NCBI GenBank assembly: GCA_963920635.1
Contig: OY987308.1
Location: 19,497,096-19,561,095 of the forward strand
Reading direction: 5' to 3'
Source of the DNA: Pseudeuparius sepicola
Lineage: Eukaryota > Arthropoda > Insecta > Coleoptera > Anthribidae
DNA length: 64,000 nucleotides
Both the position numbers and the translations under genes were made by a program. The notes beneath the pieces were generated by a model. It worked only from the letters and a program-made list of their open reading frames with translations. It ran no database searches and was not told the origin of the DNA. Shown here in pieces: positions 38,101 through 49,823 of this stretch (positions are counted from its first letter, which is position 1; the number at the start of each line of letters is the position of its first letter).

Positions 38101-41100
38101 TGCTGCATGTCTTCATAGAAAGATTGTATGACATCGTCTTGGCTAATCTTTACCCAGTTTTCGCAAGTATCAAAAACTTTCACGGTAACCCTACAGAAAA
38201 AAATTTACAATTATTATTCATCTGACGATTTGTATTTTGGGATTTCAGCGCACGAAATTATTTCGTTGGAGTGTTATTCTTACTCTTTTAATTGTGCAGA
38301 TCCCCACATTACCACATTCCTAATTTTATCAATGTCTTTGGAAATAGACAAAAATTCCTTTTTACATTCGTCTACATTATTCTTAGCCAACTTAAGCTCA
38401 TCTTCTGTCGAATTTAGAATTGTTCTGGCCATATGTATCTTCTCTTCTAGATGTTTCAATTCCCTGAAATTTATTTAATTTGGTGACATTTTACAAAGCA
38501 TCATAAAAATGAATACAGACAGTGATTTTTAGATATGCTCTAACTGGAATATTGTTCGGTTTATAAACTGTATTTAATAAAATGATACTTACAACCCATA
38601 CCTCTGTTTGGTGTCATCGCTTTGGTTCGCTTCGTACAATTTATTTTCCTCCACCAAACTCTGCATTTTGGTTTCGCTATCCTTTTCCCGTTCTCCGAAA
38701 TCTTCCAACATTGACTTAAGATCGGCCAGCTGCGAATCTTTTTCTTTCAGTTCGGCGGTCGCAGACTGCACCGAATCGAACAGCTCGTCCTTCTTCTGCT
38801 TCTCCAACAGCAACTGGTCGTTTAGTTCCTCCATTTCCATCTTTTTCCGCTCTAGATCAAACTGCACGTCTCCGAGTTGCCGAATTAAACGCTCTATATG
38901 TTCGTCTTTATCCATTTGGTCGAGTATCGATTCCTAAAAACAAAATCACGCCAAGAACTTAGGATTAAAGATTATTGATTTATTTTTACTGAAACATTGT
39001 CTTTACCTGTAGTTTTTGGTCTTGCAAACAATATTCCCGTCTAAGTAAATCCAACTGTTTTTCTAGCCTTGTCAATAGAACTTGTTTATGATAATTATCA
39101 TCTGACAGTTTCTTCAGCTTGCTAGCACACTCGTCCCTCTCCTTCCTCAGTTCCCCTTCCGCCTTTAGCTTGCCTTCCAGGAATTCAATTTTTTCTCTTA
39201 ACCTTAAACAAAAATAAAATTATCATCGGCGCCGAACAAATAAAACACACACATACTTTGATACGGTAAGTTGCTGTTTGTCAAAATTCTTGACATTGCT
39301 GTTTCGTAGACTAGCCTTTGATTTTGTCACATGCAAGCTTTGATGCTTCAAATTTTCCATCTCTATTGTTAACTCGTCTTTTTCTAACCTAGCGAATACA
39401 AATATTTAAGCAAATATATTTTTCTATTACATATATATGCAAGTACCTAAGCACAGCCAACTCTTCGTTAATTTTCTGATACTGCTCTTGGTACTCGATC
39501 CCACCTTTAGAATCTTCTTTTAGTGTATCATTCTCCTTTGTAAGAGCTGTATAATCAGATGTTAACTTACTTATATCACATTTCAAGGATTGTATATCGA
39601 TATTTTTTTGGTTTATTTCAGTCTTCAAGTTTTCGATTTGTTTTTCAAGTTCATCTGTAAGAAAGTGACAATAGGTACTAGACCATTTTCTGAATGTTGC
39701 ACAGGGTTATCTTAAAATTACAAGGGTGGCTGTAATATAACCCAAAAACTAAAGAAAATTCAACAAGGAATAGCCAGGAGTCATGTTGATATAAACGAAT
39801 TAGATACTGCATGTAAAGTACACGATATCGCATATTCAAAACCAAAGCCTAATGCCTACCTTCATAGACATAAAGTCGATAGGCAATGATGGGATGAACT
39901 AGGAAGATAATGAAATGAAATATTATAAGCTAACAATAATATATCCCATACCTGTCTGCCTGTTCCGTTCTTCCACTAGGTGTTCCTTTTCCTTGCTCAA
40001 AGTCAGCACTTCACCCCTCAACCTCTGCATATTCCTCCATAGCCCACTCTGCATGTCGATGTCCCTCTGGATCTGCTGCTTCGTCTGGATGACCTCCCTC
40101 ACCTTTTCTTGCAGGCTGCCTTCCATCACGTGCACCTAAATTATACAAACCTCAATATCGTCCGACCCATACCGTAATCCATACCTGTTCCTCGAGTCGC
40201 TTATTGATCTCGACCAGTTCCAGGATCATCGCGTTTTTCCTCTCCAGGTGTTGTTCGACTTGTGTGCTGGTGGCCAGGATCTTCTGGCTAAGCAGCGCCG
40301 CCAGGTCGTCTCGCACCTTCTCGCCACCCTCAAAATTGTCCCTCTTCATTTTTTCCAGGTCGTCTTGCAATGATTTGTTCTCCTCGGTGAGCAAACTGAT
40401 CTTGTCGTTTAGTTCTTTGATGACTTGCGGGCAAGATCTGTGCTCTTCCTCGAGTTCCAACATCCTCTCGTCTTTTTCGTAGAGGAGGAAGCTGTAGCTT
40501 GACGAGCTGACGCTCTCGGCCTTAAATGCATCAATTATAAAAAAAAAAACAATTTTGAAGTTCCAACTAAAAGAAAATTTCCCTTCCGTTGGCATATACC
40601 TTGCAAATTTCTGTATGTAGGGACTCATGGTCATTATCGACATCCGTTTTCAACTGTTCCTCGTATTTCCAAAATAAGTCCTCCTCGCTACTTTGGTCCT
40701 GACAATATTCTACTGTTTGTGGTGAATCTATCAAAGTAATGCAAAGTTATTTCCGGGGCCCCCTGTACGCTATGATCATGTGGAGTAGGAGAATATGACG
40801 AGTTAAACAGTGTTAATAAACTGTGTTTGTGGAGGTTACCCTTCTCGTCATATTCTCCTACTATCTATCATTATGACGAGAAGAGTAAAACTACAGTCTC
40901 AGCTCAACAAACACAGATTATTGAAACTGTTTATTAAACATCATTAAACACAGTTTATTAAAACTGTTTCTTAAACAGTTTAATGATTTACTCTTCCCGT
41001 TATCATGACATTATAATATGCTGATAGGGACTAGGAGAATATGACCAGAAACTCCAACTCTCAGCTCCACAAAATGTTTGTTAAACAGTTTTAATAAACT

Positions 41101-44100
41101 GCGTTTAATGATGTTTAATAAATAGTTTTAATAAACTGTGTTTTAAAGCTGAGACTGTAAGACTAGGAGAATGTGACCAAAAACTTACACTCTCAGCTCC
41201 ACAAAATATTTATTAAACAGTATTAATAAACTATTTTTAATAAACAGTTTTAATAAACTGCGTTTAATGATGTTTAATAAATAGTTTTAATAAACTGTGT
41301 TTTAGAGCTGAGACTGTAAGTTTTGTCCTTCTCATCATAACGACAGGGAGTAGGAGAATATGACCAGAAGGGTAAAACGTACCCCCACAAACTGTTTATT
41401 AAACATCATTAAACACAGTTTATTAAAACTGTTTGTTAAACAGTTTAATGATTTGCTCTTCCCATTATAATGACATTATATATACTGACAGGGACTAGGA
41501 GAATGTGACCAAAAACTTACACTCTCAGCTCCACAAAATGTTTATTAAACAGTATTAATAAACTATTTTTAATAAACAGTTTTAATAAACTGCGTTTAAT
41601 GATGTTTAATGAATAGTTTTAATAAACTGTGTTTTAGAGCTGAGACTGTAAGTTTTGTTCTTCTCATCATAACGACAGGGAGTAGGAGAATATGACAAAA
41701 AGGGTAAAACTAACAGTCTCAGCTCCACAAATACAGTCATTAAACTCAGTTTATTAAAACTGTTTGTGGAGCTGAGACTATAAGTTTTACCCTTCTCGTC
41801 ATATTCTCCTACTCACTGTCATTATTACCAGAAGGGTAAAACTTAAAAACTGAACAAACACAGTTTATTAAAACTATTTATTTATTCTTTTTTTAAACAG
41901 TTTAATGACATATGTATAATGACAGGGAGTAGGAGAATACGACCAGAAGGCTAAAACTTATAGTATCAGCTCCACAAACTGTTTATTAAACAGTTTTAAT
42001 AAACTGTTCAATAAACAGTTTTAATAAACATAACGGTAGGGAGTAGGAGAATATGACAATTTATTAAACAGTTTTAATAGACTGTGTTTAATAATGTTTA
42101 ATAAACTCTGTTTGTGGAGCCGAGACTGTAAGTTTTGCCCTTCTCGTCATAATGACAGGGAGATGATTGGGTGGCGTTATTCTGACAAAACGAGGATGTT
42201 AATGTGTGGCTGCCAAAGAGTTTATTGGAGTAGTTCAAATGTTAGACACTTAGATACCAATTCGATCTGGACCAAACATGTTACCTGCCGACGCGGGCAC
42301 AACCCAGTCCAGCTGGTTGTTAACCAAGTGCCTTTTGTGGAGTAATTGTTGTAGTAGCGGGTGTGGTGCAATGTCCCCCGCCGGTTTCAGTATTTTGCTT
42401 AGGTGTACTGTCGGCGGGCTGAAAATCAAGTACTCGGTGGAGGGTCTACCTGATTTCGGTCCGGACAGCGATCCGTTCAGGTCGTTCTTGAACTGGACGA
42501 GCAGCGACTTCTTCCGTTCCACCTTCAGCTCCCTCATGGTCTTTTCCAGGGTCTCCTTTTCGTGCGCGAGGATCTGAAAGTTCGATTTGTTTTTCGCGCC
42601 AGTTTGTTTGAAAGCGACGTACGCACACTTACCTCTTTTTCGTTGACGTGTTGATCGACGAGGTCCCTGTGTTCCCTGAGCTTGGCCTTCATTTCGTCGT
42701 TCATTTTCATCAGTACCGCCACTTCCTGGTCTTTGCTATCTAGTCCGGCCTTGATGTTTATGATTTCCTTTCGCAGTTCCTGCTCTTTCTTAACGAAGTT
42801 TTCGCATTTCTTTTCCAGCAGCTCTTTCTGGAAAACGAGGGTATAATTTATTGGAATAACTAAATTGTGACGGTCCACTACCTCTTGGTCTGACTGAGAC
42901 AATGTTTCTTTCGCATATTCCAAATCTTTCTCTTGTACAAGAAGCTTTCTATTCAGTTCTTCAATTTTCCGGTTATAGGCGTTTAGTTCTTCTCTTAATT
43001 CGTCGCTGTAGCATTTGTCTCTCTGCAGCAATTCATTGACATGTGTCTCGCTGTAAATATAACTATTATCATGACAGATTTCATTTTGTCATTGACAATA
43101 AAAGTATTCCAAATCGGTAAAACAGCTAATTTTGAACCTAGGGAGAATATATTTATTATTAAATATTACTTACGCCTGTAGTCTTTTGTTCACTCTCTCC
43201 AAATCGGCTTGCAATGTGTCATTTTGTTCTTCAGCTGCTGTCAGCTGCATTTTGGTTATCGTCAATTCATCCGATACTTTCGACAAGTGATGCTCCAGCT
43301 TTTTTACTTCTTCTTCTAATACCGTGGCATCACTACAGCCGGCTATAAAGAGACAATGATAGACTGAAACGACATTTTTTCGTGAGTTTTTCCCCATTGT
43401 AAAATAAAATAGATCTTGAAACATTATAGGTATTTTATCTTTTTTATTTTTAACCTAATGTTTGGAGGAGATATGTAGATGACATATTTATTATATGGAA
43501 ACATGGAGCAGATAATTTAAATCTTAAATCCATTATTAAATGTTGTAATCTCTTCTATTATAAGTTTACCCTAGAAATAGAACATAATCTCTCAGATGTT
43601 TCTATACTTACTAAAATCATATAGTATAGAAACACATACTAATATAATATATCTCCATTTTAATTCCAATTAGTGTTAAAAAATAAGTAAAGTAATTAAA
43701 AGACAGGAATAAAATAATTTTTTCTTATAACAGAAAATTTAAGAAGGAAATTAAACATATTGAACAAGTTGTTAAGAAGAACAGTTATCCTTATTGAATT
43801 TGTTGAACAAGTTTTCCAGGACTGCTAACAAAACAATACAATGGTAATAGAATTAGAGAATAAAATAAATTAACCGACCAGTAAGTTTAATTATCCTTTA
43901 TATTCCTGGACTATCAGATAAGTTAAAACGCATAGGCAATCTTTTTAATGTCAGAGCATTATTTAAAACCAAAAATACGTACAATCAATGCTAGTTAAAA
44001 CGAAACCATTTAATATACATAGTTCAAAAATTGCATTTATAAAATGATTTCTTGTGAATGTGGAAAGTTTTATGTTGGGGGGACTTGTAGGCCATTTAAA

Positions 44101-45464
44101 TCGTTCTTTTAATTTTAGGCATTTATGGATTTTCCTGACAACTTTCAAAAAGTAGTATTTTAATCAGTTTGACTTACTTGTAGACGAGTTGTATGTAGAA
44201 ATGTCCGAGAGATTTAACAAAACTTTACAATTTACTAGTTTTTGCCCAAAACTCTGTCTAGGAGTAGACTGGATGTAAGGCAAGTCCTTTTCGTCCAAAT
44301 GGCCCAAATCCCTGAAAAAAAAAAAAGATTAAAATTTATAGATGCTAGTATAAAAAGGAAAACTGTATTTAATACCTACTTGTAGAGCAGCTTTATTAGT
44401 TTAAATTCATAATAATACATATTTTTATTAGGTATATTAAACTTTCAAAAACGTACTTTACTTACTTAGGAGTTGTGTTAAATGCATGGTCAGTATCTGA
44501 AGGAATCGACATTTTTTTACTCCACTCGTCCATTGCCTCATAAAATGTGGAGCTACTAATACATTTGTCTTTATTTGCCGGATCTAGGAGAGTTTTCAGA
44601 TGTTCCAATGCTTGTCTATAAGTAGATATAATCATATAATAATATGCAGTGTCCCAAAATTCGACACTCACCATTGGGATCTCCCGTAACCACAAGAGAT
44701 AGAGTTGCTTAAATGGGAAAAGTTTTAGACAATTTTATGGTTTGTTTTATGGCGATCTGAACTGAATTTTGTCTAAAACTCTCCCCATTTAACTGACTTT
44801 TATTCCTATCTCTTGTAGTTACCGAGATCCCATTGGTGAGCGCCGAATTTGGGACACCCTGTATAATCTGGATAATAACATTTTAAACTAAACCGTTTGC
44901 GTTAAAGCCAAAATTACAAAAAAATGCAAAGTATAATCTTTGAAACAAAATATCTTTACTTGGGTAAGTAAAATAATATTTTGCAAGGTCTTGCAATTTT
45001 CAATTTTGCCATTCTCCACTAGCTAGGTACACAAAATTATGTCATCATGATGATTAGTATAATGTCTGGAGCAATACTCACAAGTCTTCGAGTAAGTACG
45101 GCTTAATGAATTCAATTAATTTTGATACAGGTACGACATCAGTATTTTCTGGATCACACGACATATAGATATTTTTTACAACTGTTCCCATTTGGTTTTC
45201 TGGATTCAAAATGCCTGGAAACAAAAGTGCAATAGCATCGCTACTTTCACATGTCTTATCAATATCCAATCGGTACACGAGTGTAGGTATATTAACAATC
45301 CCGATCAGAAAAAATTAGCAGGGATAAATAATATGACTAAACTAAAAGTGGAATTGTAATTTTTTTACAAAACTCTTATGGAAAAGAGCAAAAAATGTTT
45401 CCTAATAATGTTTATACTCACTATCCTCTGAGACAGTTCTATTAAAATTTCCATTTTCTTCCAT
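35125..45464 (-). CDS. Candidate KASH5/LRMP-type nuclear-envelope coiled-coil protein
   Basis: Twenty-four exons: 45464-45422, 45214-45082, 44615-44466, 44311-44178, 43342-43174, 43050-42882, 42827-42633, 42573-42285, 40727-40600, 40520-40185, 40135-39952, 39654-39447, 39388-39257, 39202-39007, 38933-38602, 38463-38284, 38190-38004, 37256-37207, 37152-36969, 36900-36797, 36697-36533, 36478-36281, 36226-36107 and 35305-35125. They sum to 4167 nt (1388 residues) with every phase matching. N-terminal residues about 15-100 resemble the EF-hand-like domain of KASH5 (YMSCDPENTDVVPVSKLIEF; LKTLLDPANKDKCISSSTFY). Long coiled coils follow (about 160-930), then a less regular part. The last exon gives one membrane span (TTTLFLLLLSLVAAIIFVHV, about 1341-1360) and a 27-residue tail ending LGIPPF. 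KASH proteins end in such a luminal peptide, often PPPX, which docks into SUN proteins. The KASH assignment is inference. Confidence 0.8.
37385..37985. repeat. Three tandem copies of a ~201-bp repeat, KASH-type gene intron 17
   Basis: Each unit contains ACACAGGGTGTCCCAGAACAA, AAGAGAAACACAAAGTT, AGAAGTAGTTCAAATGAACC and TTAACTATGAAAGAAGCA. The 13-base word sits at 37478, 37679 and 37879, giving the 201-bp period. The CAGGGTGTCCCA block resembles ends of insect mariner-like elements. Confidence 0.9.
39740..39890 (+). pseudogene. Fragment with a phospholipase A2-like HD motif, antisense in an intron
   Basis: The plus strand reads ELDTACKVHDIAYS, which fits the D-x-x-C/A-x-x-HD-x-x-Y pattern of the small phospholipase A2 domain found in parvovirus/densovirus capsid proteins and some insect mobile elements. 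It is only about 50 residues, ends at a stop, and has no partner gene. Likely a relic of a virus or large transposon. Too short for a firm call. Confidence 0.4.
40745..42170. repeat. Palindromic satellite-like array, KASH-type gene intron 8
   Basis: Alternating blocks: AACAGTTTTAATAAACTG (partly self-complementary), GAGCTGAGACTGTAAG and GGAGTAGGAGAATATGACxAGAAGGGTAAAAC, each occurring many times in both orientations. The unit is irregular at about 190-260 bp. No coding content. Confidence 0.9.
43440..44110 (+). mobile_element. Decayed Penelope-like retroelement, antisense in KASH-type gene intron 4
   Basis: The plus strand reads RRYVDDIFIIWKHGADN at about 43466, the catalytic YVDD block of a reverse transcriptase, then KFTLEIEHN. 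Further on (44041-44100) comes CECGKFYVGGTCRPFK, matching the CxCGKxYxGxTxRxxx start of the GIY-YIG endonuclease that Penelope-like elements carry after the reverse transcriptase. Stops and deletions separate the parts, so it is dead. Confidence 0.75.
44646..44861. mobile_element. Small MITE with long inverted repeats, KASH-type gene intron 2
   Basis: The left end, CAGTGTCCCAAAATTCGACACTCACCATTGGGATCTC, and the right end, its near reverse complement ending GGGACACCCTG, give arms of about 90 bp in a 216-bp element. TA follows the right end. The CAGGGTGTCCCA-type tip suggests a mariner-like parent. Confidence 0.75.
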
Positions 45465-46253
45465 TTTCTTTAGTTATTTACTTCAAAACGACCAGGGAAC
45501 AACAGGACACACTATGCAGACAAAAAACTATGGCTTTTTAATGTTCTGTCGAAAACTTATCGTTTATTTTCTCGAGATAAAAAAATTTCAAATTTCTGCG
45601 GGCTCTGAAACGTCACGGTGTTCCCACAAAACACCAAGGTCAGGTACTCTACCTTATTTGAATTTTTTCCACTAGAGAATCCACAAAACATGAACATAAT
45701 ATCGATATCAAAGATCATCATGATCTTTGTTGATATCGACTATCGTTCGAAATGATTTTCTGGCAACAATTTCAATATTTTTTTCAAAATTTATGGTAGT
45801 GTTTCCCATTAGATAAATTTCAGATTTGTACTAATAGTAGAAATGTTTTTTTGGGAATATTTTTTCAAGGGCAGCAGTCATTCAGGAGTGATCTATGCTC
45901 TAATCTACTAACCTTTTGTAATCTCATATATTCATGCTTACCTATTGTTATGGAATGAAATTATACAAAGATGCCTAAATGTTTATTTTTTTAATTCATT
46001 TTGAAGGCTGCAGGTTTATCATAAAAACTGGTGAAAACAAAACACAAACGTATACACAAATTTTACTACAAAACGATTAGGTTTGTTCGGTGTAGCTACA
46101 CTGTCTACACTAAGCTACACTGCTGAAGGTGTAACCTTATTCTGTTCGTGTTGTCATTGCTGACAGAAATTCTACTAACCTACAAAAATTTGCCTCTTTT
46201 CTACATAAATACTTTGATGAAAATTCAAATTAATAAAGCTAATTGTTGTACTG
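45465..46253. promoter_or_regulatory. Divergent promoter region between the KASH-type gene and CARS2
   Basis: A DREF-type TATCGATA lies at 45700-45707. It opens a near-perfect palindrome to about 45740 (GATATCAAAGATCAT, one base, ATGATCTTTG, two bases, GATATC). The rest is AT-rich without coding signal. Confidence 0.5.
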
Positions 46254-47993
46254 ATGGTGGCAGAAAGAAATATGAAGTCGCTACTTGTGTGCCGAAAGCA
46301 ATTACTGCATAAAGTTAAAAGACAAATTTGGTCCCAACCGCAAGGCTACGATTCTAGAATTAAACTTTATAATTGCATCACAAGGAAAAAAGAACAGTTG
46401 ATTCTTAAAGATAGAAGTCGGCTTACTTGGTACACATGTGGTCCAACAGTTTACGATGTATCCCACGTTGGACATGCTAGTTGTTACGTAAAATTGGACA
46501 TCATACAGAGCATTCTAAAGAAACATTTCAACGTTAATCTAATAACTGTAATGAATATTACTGATATCGACGACAAAATAATAAATAGAAGCAATGAAAA
46601 GCAAGTAAATGTGGAGAAACTAGCCAGACACTATGAAGGTTTGTTTTGGAAAGATCTAAATTCGTTGGGCATTAAAGAACCGGACATCGTTTTACGAGTG
46701 ACTGACAATATGGACTTAGTTATAGAGTTTATAAGAAAACTTGTAGACGAGGGAACAGCGTATAAAGCTGCAGATAATTCTGTTTACTTTGATGTAGAAA
46801 AAGGTTGTAAAGGATACGGCAAATTACAAAATATCGGCGAAGGGATGGCGTCAAAGTCCACTATAAAAAAGTCACACATGGATTTTGCTTTATGGAAAGC
46901 TAGTAAAGAAGGAGAACCGTTTTGGAAGAGCCCATGGGGTTGCGGCAGACCTGGCTGGCATGTGGAATGTTCGGCATTGGCGACACATGCTTTAGGTACG
47001 GTACTTACCGGAAGAATATGAAATTTGGAAACGTGAGATTTTATAATAAGCTTAAAACAATAATTATAAAGTTTCATTAGACCACTGACATCAAAATATT
47101 AAAATGTCAAGTTCCACAAAACGAAAAATCCACTTTTCAGGATCAAACATCGACATACATTCGGGTGGTATGGACTTGAAATTTCCTCATCACGAAAATG
47201 AGGAAGCACTGAGTTGTGCTTTTCACGGCTGCTCGCAATGGGTCAATTATTGGCTGCATACCGGCCATTTACATCTCAAGGATTCTGAAAAAATGTCAAA
47301 GTCCCTCAAGAACACTGTGTCGATCGAAGAAATGCTTCGAAGCACAACTTCCGAAGCTTTTAGGATGGCATGCGCTATGTCACATTACAGGTACAAAATA
47401 ATAAGCCACCATTGGAAAACCCGATTACTAAATTTTCTTATCATAGAGCCCCTATGGAGTACAGCCAAGAGATGCTTGAAACCGGAGCAAACACACTAAA
47501 AACATACCTAAATTTTGTAAGGACTTGCGAAGATTACAAAAAAGGTTACATAAAGTCGAACATTGACAGTAAAAAACTAAAAAGTGTTCTCGAAGATACA
47601 ACCAATGATATCTATGAAGCATTTATTAACGACTTTGACATGCCTACTGTCGTTTCATCGTTAAACAAATTAGTTTCCATTACAAACTCAATGATGCACT
47701 CGTCGCCCACGAGCGAAAGAAACGAACTGAGTTCGGTTGTGGGAATATCAAATTTAGTACTGAAAATTTTGGACTTGATGAATTTCAGACTGGAGTCCGA
47801 GACAGGCGGTAACAAAAATGATCTACTGGAAGTCGTAGAGGCGGCCATGGAATTCAGGCACGAAGTCAGGAAGAAAGCGTTAAAAGAAAAGGATAACGAG
47901 TACCTTAAACTTTGTGATACGTTTAGGGATAAGTTGAAAGAGGCTGGGGTTTCGATTAGGGATTATAAGGACAAATCGAATGTTTCCTTGTGA
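46254..47993 (+). CDS. CARS2: Cysteinyl-tRNA synthetase, mitochondrial type
   Basis: Charges tRNA-Cys for mitochondrial translation. Exons 46254-46995, 47141-47390 and 47447-47993 sum to 1539 nt (512 residues). The class I signatures are clear: the first zinc cysteine and HIGH-like box in [30 protein letters not shown], the second zinc cysteine in [14 protein letters not shown], the zinc His/Glu in [12 protein letters not shown], and the KMSKS loop in [10 protein letters not shown]. The compact size (about 510 residues) and the basic N-terminus before the catalytic domain fit the mitochondrial enzyme rather than the longer cytosolic form. In-frame ATG codons at 46254 and 46272 are both possible starts; I use the first. 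AATAAA overlaps the region just after the stop. Convergent with ADSL. Confidence 0.93.
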
Positions 47994-49823
47994 AAATAAA
48001 CACAATTTTTAAATTTGTTGGTCATTACACCTTTTTTTTGTTTTGTTGCGACTTTTCTGATGCATGGAAAGTTATAACTGCATCTCCAATAAAAAAGTGC
48101 CATTAACTTATTGCCACCATTTGATAGTGTCAGAAACTGTAATGAAAAACCAGTTAAATGAATTTCTGAATAAGGCAAATATTTTAACAATATATCAAGA
48201 TGGGTTTAGAAAAACATTCTCTTGGGAAATTGCTCTTCAAACAGTTTGCAATTGGAAATCTGAAATTAATGAACATTGTTGGGGTTGTCTTTTGGAAAAG
48301 TTATGGACAATTGGTATTAATGGTTCAGAAATTATTTAAATAATGGGCATCAGGTTGTGAAATTTAAAGAAAGTGTGTTTAACAAAATCTTTTTAAAAAT
48401 GGTGTACCACAGGGATTTGTTTTGGGACCACTTTTATTTATTATTTATATTAATGACGTAAGTTATATAGTATAACAAATGTCAAATTCAGCTTTCGCTG
48501 ATATCTCGTTAATTTTTTGTGTAGGTGATACATTGGATGAATTTACAAAAAGATTGAAAATAAAAATATTTTTATGTAACAAATTAAAATGAATTGTTTC
48601 GAAAACAAAACTTATGATTATCTCTAATAAGAAAATAAATGGAACTTTTACACGATTTGAAAGTAAATAATCAAAATATCGAGCTTATTTCAAAAATCAA
48701 ATAGGTAATCGGCATTTTTAATAGATAGAAATTTAAATTTTAAAGAACATGTTTATTATTTGTCTTTTTACAAAAATGGGCATGCTATCGAGAATATCAA
48801 GACTACAAAATTTTCAAAACTATTTAAATTATAATATTTCCTCATTTTCAATATTGCTCGGATATTTTGTTTATGTTAAATTATGCTAAATAAAGGGAAT
48901 ACACAGGAAAATAAGCTAAAAATGACAATTTCTACAAATTTCGCAGAGGGCGCCACTTGCGCTATTTTTGGATTGTGCTTTTACTGGTAACTTTCTTGAG
49001 GTTATATTTTTGGTCATGCAGGTCCATCATTTTAATGCATCTTTTCATTGTTCTACAATATCATAATTAACACTATGATAAATATGTGTAAGTAATGTGA
49101 TACCTATTACTGTTAATGGTGATTTTAAAGGAAAAAGTGTATTTTGGACGAGAGAACATTTGAACTACTTTACACAAATCCTATAAAATTTCTAGTTCTT
49201 TTATTTTTTTTGTTGAATTACATCTATTCACTTATTTTGGCACAGCCAAAAATCATAAGATCTTAAAAGCATATGCACTGGAATTCAAGATTTTCATAAC
49301 CTATAAAAGAAAACACTGATTGTAAGATCTTATGAGGGATGTTTGTACTAAATTTTTACCAGGTAAAATGTTATTAGATTTTATGCTATACAACTTAAAA
49401 AAATACGAACTCTAACGTCACTTTCGCTGTCGGCAACCCCCTCTTAACTTTATCATACTCTTTGTATGTTAAATGTGTAGAAGTAATGTGACATTACTTT
49501 TAAAAGAAAAATGTATTTCTAACAAGGGAACATTTGAACTACTTTACGTAAATCATATAAATTGTTCTAAACTTATTTTGATATTATGGTGTTCAGAATC
49601 CTTGTTTCTACTCATCGAGTCAAAACTAGAGGCCTGAATAGTGATTTCTAGCATTATTGCTACTTTAAATTGGTTTAAAATGCACAAAAATGACAAAAAC
49701 TAAACTTGAGTAATTGGAAATTGAAAGTCCAAAAATGTGTTTGCGGTAGTGGTTCCATTGACAGCATTTTTTTTTATATATAAAAAGAAATAATAAAAAA
49801 AATATATTTTTATTGTATAACAT
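47994..49823. other. Intergenic region between convergent CARS2 and ADSL
   Basis: It holds a decayed non-LTR element (48060-48860) and a duplicated block near 49030-49200 and 49440-49570. Each block carries CATTTGAACTACTTTAC (exact 13-base word at 49157 and 49531, minus orientation) after AGTAATGTGA. The ADSL polyadenylation signal (minus strand AATAAA) lies near 49808. Confidence 0.6.
48060..48860 (+). mobile_element. Decayed non-LTR reverse transcriptase fragment
   Basis: Pieces of a reverse transcriptase are spread over three frames: NEFLNKANILTIYQDGF, then a GVPQGxVLGPLLFIIYINDV block (about 48400-48460), then SAFADIS and CVGDTLDEF (the AFADD-type region). Frameshifts and stops are frequent, so it is a dead copy. 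Confidence 0.75.

Noticed and set aside
37385..42170. Regularly spaced repeats considered as a CRISPR array
   Set aside because: Units are about 200 bp without short unique spacers, they lie in introns of a eukaryotic gene, and no cas genes exist.
45083..45290. Extending the second exon of the KASH-type gene upstream to an open frame beginning near 45278
   Set aside because: That frame has no ATG; the TTTGTTTCCAG acceptor at 45215 joins in phase to the first exon that starts at 45464.
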